Positions 5,083-6,957 of a stretch of 6,957 nucleotides of DNA are shown here, in pieces. The notes below the pieces were generated by a model. That model ran no database searches, was not told the origin of the DNA, and saw only the letters and a program-made list of their open reading frames with translations. Numbering within the stretch: the stretch's first letter is position 1; each line of letters begins with the position of its first letter. The DNA lies in NCBI GenBank assembly GCA_021778165.1, contig JAJYCU010000033.1:1-6957 (forward strand). The letters are read 5' to 3'. Source of the DNA: a bacterium (GTDB taxonomy: Bacteria > Patescibacteria > Saccharimonadia > Saccharimonadales > UBA4665). A program made the position numbers and the translations under genes.

Positions 5083-6846
5083 CTAAATACTTCTTTCTCG
5101 TACTTCTCTAGTAAAGAACTCGATTCGATCATCAATTTGCAAGTCAATCTTATTTTCGGTCTTAATACCCAATCCACACATTTCACCCTCTAGGACTTCT
5201 TTGACATCTTGAGGGCCTCTCTTAAGATTGGTAATTTCGACATCGGCAATTTTATCTTTATTTCTAATAATTCTAGCCATTGCAGGAGCTATGGCCTTAT
5301 TTTTAGTAACTTCACCTCCGCATATTATAGAATTTTTAGTAGTTTTAAAAATTCCTTTAATCTTTAAAATACCTACTTCCGTCTCTATAATCTCAGGGGG
5401 CAATAGTTTACTCATCTCTTCCCTGGCATCTTCTATTAACTCATAAATCACATTATATTGCCGGACTTTTACTTCAGATCGATGAGCAAGTTGCTGAACA
5501 TTTTTAGGAAGCTCTACGTTAAATCCATAAATAATAGCACCGCCACTCTGGGCAAGATAAATATCATTCTCGTTAATAATGCCTACACTTGAACTAATAA
5601 CTCTTACTGCCACCTCATCTGTATCTAGGGCTTTCAGACTATCCAATACAGACACCAGTGATCCCTGCACGTCAGCCTTAACAATGATATTAAGCTCACT
5701 TACGGCATTATTCCTATTAATTAGTCTAATTAACTCTGAGCTATTCATATCGATTTGGGTTTTACCCGTTTGCTTTGAATCACTAGCAGAACCGGCTAAC
5801 ATTCTGGCGCTTTTTTCATCAGCTACAACCTCAAATTTATCGCCAAAAGTTGGCAAATCTTTGAACCCAGTAATAATAACTGGTGTTGATGGAGCTGCTT
5901 CGGTAATTTTTTTGCCATCAGTTAATTCAAGGTTTCGAATCCTGGCGTATGTCGATCCAGCAACTATAAAGCTACCAATCTTTAAAATACCGCCCTGGAC
6001 TAATAACTCTGCAACTGGCCCCCTACCTTTCTCCATGTGTGATTCGATTACTAACCCATAGGCTGGAATGTCTAAATAAGCGTCTAGCTCTTCAACGTCA
6101 GCGACCAAAAGAATCATATCTAGCAGCTGATCTACACCTAGCTTGGTTTTAGCAGAAACTTCAACGGCGACCACGTCTCCACCCCAACCTTCAATCAAAA
6201 CTCCATGTTCGGCTAGTTGTTGTTTAACCATGTTAGAGTCACTGCCAGGTTTGTCCATTTTATTAATTGCGACTAAGATCTTGACTCCGGCTTTTTTAGC
6301 AAATCTAATAGCTTCAACAGTTTGTGGCTTCACGCCATCATCAACAGCAACTACAATAACCACTAAATCAGTTAGTTGAGCGCCATGCTCTCTTAACGCA
6401 GCAAAAGCTTCATGACCAGGTGTATCCAACAATGTCAGAGATCTTCCGTTATGTTGTACTTGATAAGCAGATATATGTTGAGTTATACCGCCAGCTTCGC
6501 CCTTAACCACACTCGACCCTCTTATCGCATCTAGTAGACTAGTCTTGCCGTGGTCAACGTGCCCCATGACTGCAACAATCGGTGGTCTAGGAAATGCAAT
6601 ATGATCCTTAAGCTCAGTTTTTGCAGTCTTAAAATTAATTTCTTTTTCAATTTTTCGTTCTAACTCAATTTCGAGACCTAATTCCTGGACCATTATTTGG
6701 GCAGTCTCAAAATCAATCCGTTCGTTCACGGTTACCATAACCCCTAATTTCATCAATTCAGTAATTAACTTAGTGACTGGTATCATCAGTTTATCAGCAA
6801 GCATTCCTACCGTAATTGAGCTGTCTATTATAATCTTGCTTGACAT
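5083..6846 (-). CDS. infB: Translation initiation factor IF-2, short form
   Basis: IF-2 is the GTPase that brings fMet-tRNA to the 30S subunit and promotes 50S joining. Its 587 residues compare with about 890 in E. coli; the long disordered N-terminal extension is absent. A single IF2_N-type domain is present ([20 protein letters not shown], 9-28). The G domain is complete: G1 GHVDHGKT (95-102), G2 threonine 122 in GGITQH, G3 DTPGH (141-145), G4 NKMD (195-198) and G5 SAK (231-233). Beta-barrel domain II follows, then domain III ([21 protein letters not shown], about 384-404) and the C-terminal initiator-tRNA-binding domain (about 490-587, containing GVILxIKG-like and [16 protein letters not shown] segments). 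The start at 6846 has AGAAAGGTG about 11 nt upstream, slightly far. It lies between an S1-domain gene and the DUF5663-like gene, probably in one transcript. Confidence 0.97.
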   Translation of the reverse strand: MSSKIIIDSSITVGMLADKLMIPVTKLITELMKLGVMVTVNERIDFETAQIMVQELGLEIELERKIEKEINFKTAKTELKDHIAFPRPPIVAVMGHVDHGKTSLLDAIRGSSVVKGEAGGITQHISAYQVQHNGRSLTLLDTPGHEAFAALREHGAQLTDLVVIVVAVDDGVKPQTVEAIRFAKKAGVKILVAINKMDKPGSDSNMVKQQLAEHGVLIEGWGGDVVAVEVSAKTKLGVDQLLDMILLVADVEELDAYLDIPAYGLVIESHMEKGRGPVAELLVQGGILKIGSFIVAGSTYARIRNLELTDGKKITEAAPSTPVIITGFKDLPTFGDKFEVVADEKSARMLAGSASDSKQTGKTQIDMNSSELIRLINRNNAVSELNIIVKADVQGSLVSVLDSLKALDTDEVAVRVISSSVGIINENDIYLAQSGGAIIYGFNVELPKNVQQLAHRSEVKVRQYNVIYELIEDAREEMSKLLPPEIIETEVGILKIKGIFKTTKNSIICGGEVTKNKAIAPAMARIIRNKDKIADVEITNLKRGPQDVKEVLEGEMCGLGIKTENKIDLQIDDRIEFFTREVRERSI

Positions 6847-6908
6847 GCTATTTTAGACACCTTTCTTGTTAATTACTTACTCAAAATTGTAATCTTTAAT
6901 CCGTTAGG

Positions 6909-6957
6909 TTATTTTTTTGTATCCTTAAGGCTCAGAGCGATTTTTCTCCCATCTAGG
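6909..6957 (-). CDS. C-terminal end of an S1 RNA-binding domain protein (possibly ribosomal protein S1)
   Basis: The leftward frame from the window edge reads LDGRKIALSLKDTKK and stops at TAA (6911-6909). The segment GRKIALSLKD is the typical last strand of an S1 (OB-fold) domain, as in ribosomal protein S1 repeats. It ends five residues after the strand, so the S1 domain is at the very C-terminus. This does not fit NusA, the common infB neighbour, where S1 precedes KH domains. It lies 62 nt upstream of infB on the same strand. Only 15 residues are visible, so the call is tentative. Confidence 0.55.
   Translation of the reverse strand, partial: LDGRKIALSLKDTKK

Noticed and set aside
5579..6061. 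160-codon plus-strand open frame (and shorter ones at 5228-5446 and 6143-6379)
   Set aside because: These are antisense shadows of infB, whose G-domain and C-terminal motifs are clear; their Ser/Thr/Ile-rich translations are typical of reverse-strand reading.
1..6957. Mobile element, CRISPR array, toxin-antitoxin or other accessory system
   Set aside because: No transposase, integrase, spaced direct repeats or terminal repeats were seen; all sizeable genes are core housekeeping families, and the only regulator is a lone winged-helix protein without a toxin partner.

Overview
This AT-rich window carries nine genes, seven complete and two cut by the window edges. All complete genes start with ATG and read with the standard code. 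TAA, TAG and TGA all act as stops, which argues against the UGA=Gly lineages (Absconditabacteria, Gracilibacteria). The gene set suggests a Patescibacteria/CPR genome. The signs are a small protein of the CPR-associated DUF5663 type, a very short IF-2, a lidless-type adenylate kinase, a compact winged-helix regulator, and tight or overlapping gene spacing. Candidatus Saccharibacteria is my best guess, but it rests on overall sequence resemblance and not on a search.

Left part (1-1149, minus strand): the 5' portion of adenylate kinase (adk) with an apparent frameshift in its P-loop, then rpsU (bS21), then a small ArsR-like winged-helix regulator. A 96-nt divergent intergenic region (1150-1245) holds a good promoter and a symmetrical operator-like repeat for the regulator, plus the Shine-Dalgarno of priA. 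Middle part (1246-4699, plus strand): priA, def and fmt, a compact row in which def and fmt overlap by 38 nt. Right part (4691-6957, minus strand): the last codons of an S1-domain protein, then infB (IF-2), then the DUF5663-like gene, whose 3' end overlaps fmt tail-to-tail by 9 nt. No stretch over 300 nt lacks a gene.

Most of these products act in translation initiation or nascent-chain N-terminal processing. Fmt formylates Met-tRNA, IF-2 recruits it, bS21 and probably an S1 protein sit at the mRNA-binding platform, and Def removes the formyl group. The DUF5663-like protein, of unknown function, lies between infB and fmt. PriA restarts stalled replication forks and is a common neighbour of def-fmt.

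I see no mobile element, CRISPR array, tRNA, rRNA or defence system. The window is mostly housekeeping. The points worth following up are the adk frameshift, candidate leaderless promoters at rpsU and def, the likely self-regulating winged-helix gene, and the position of the DUF5663-like gene.
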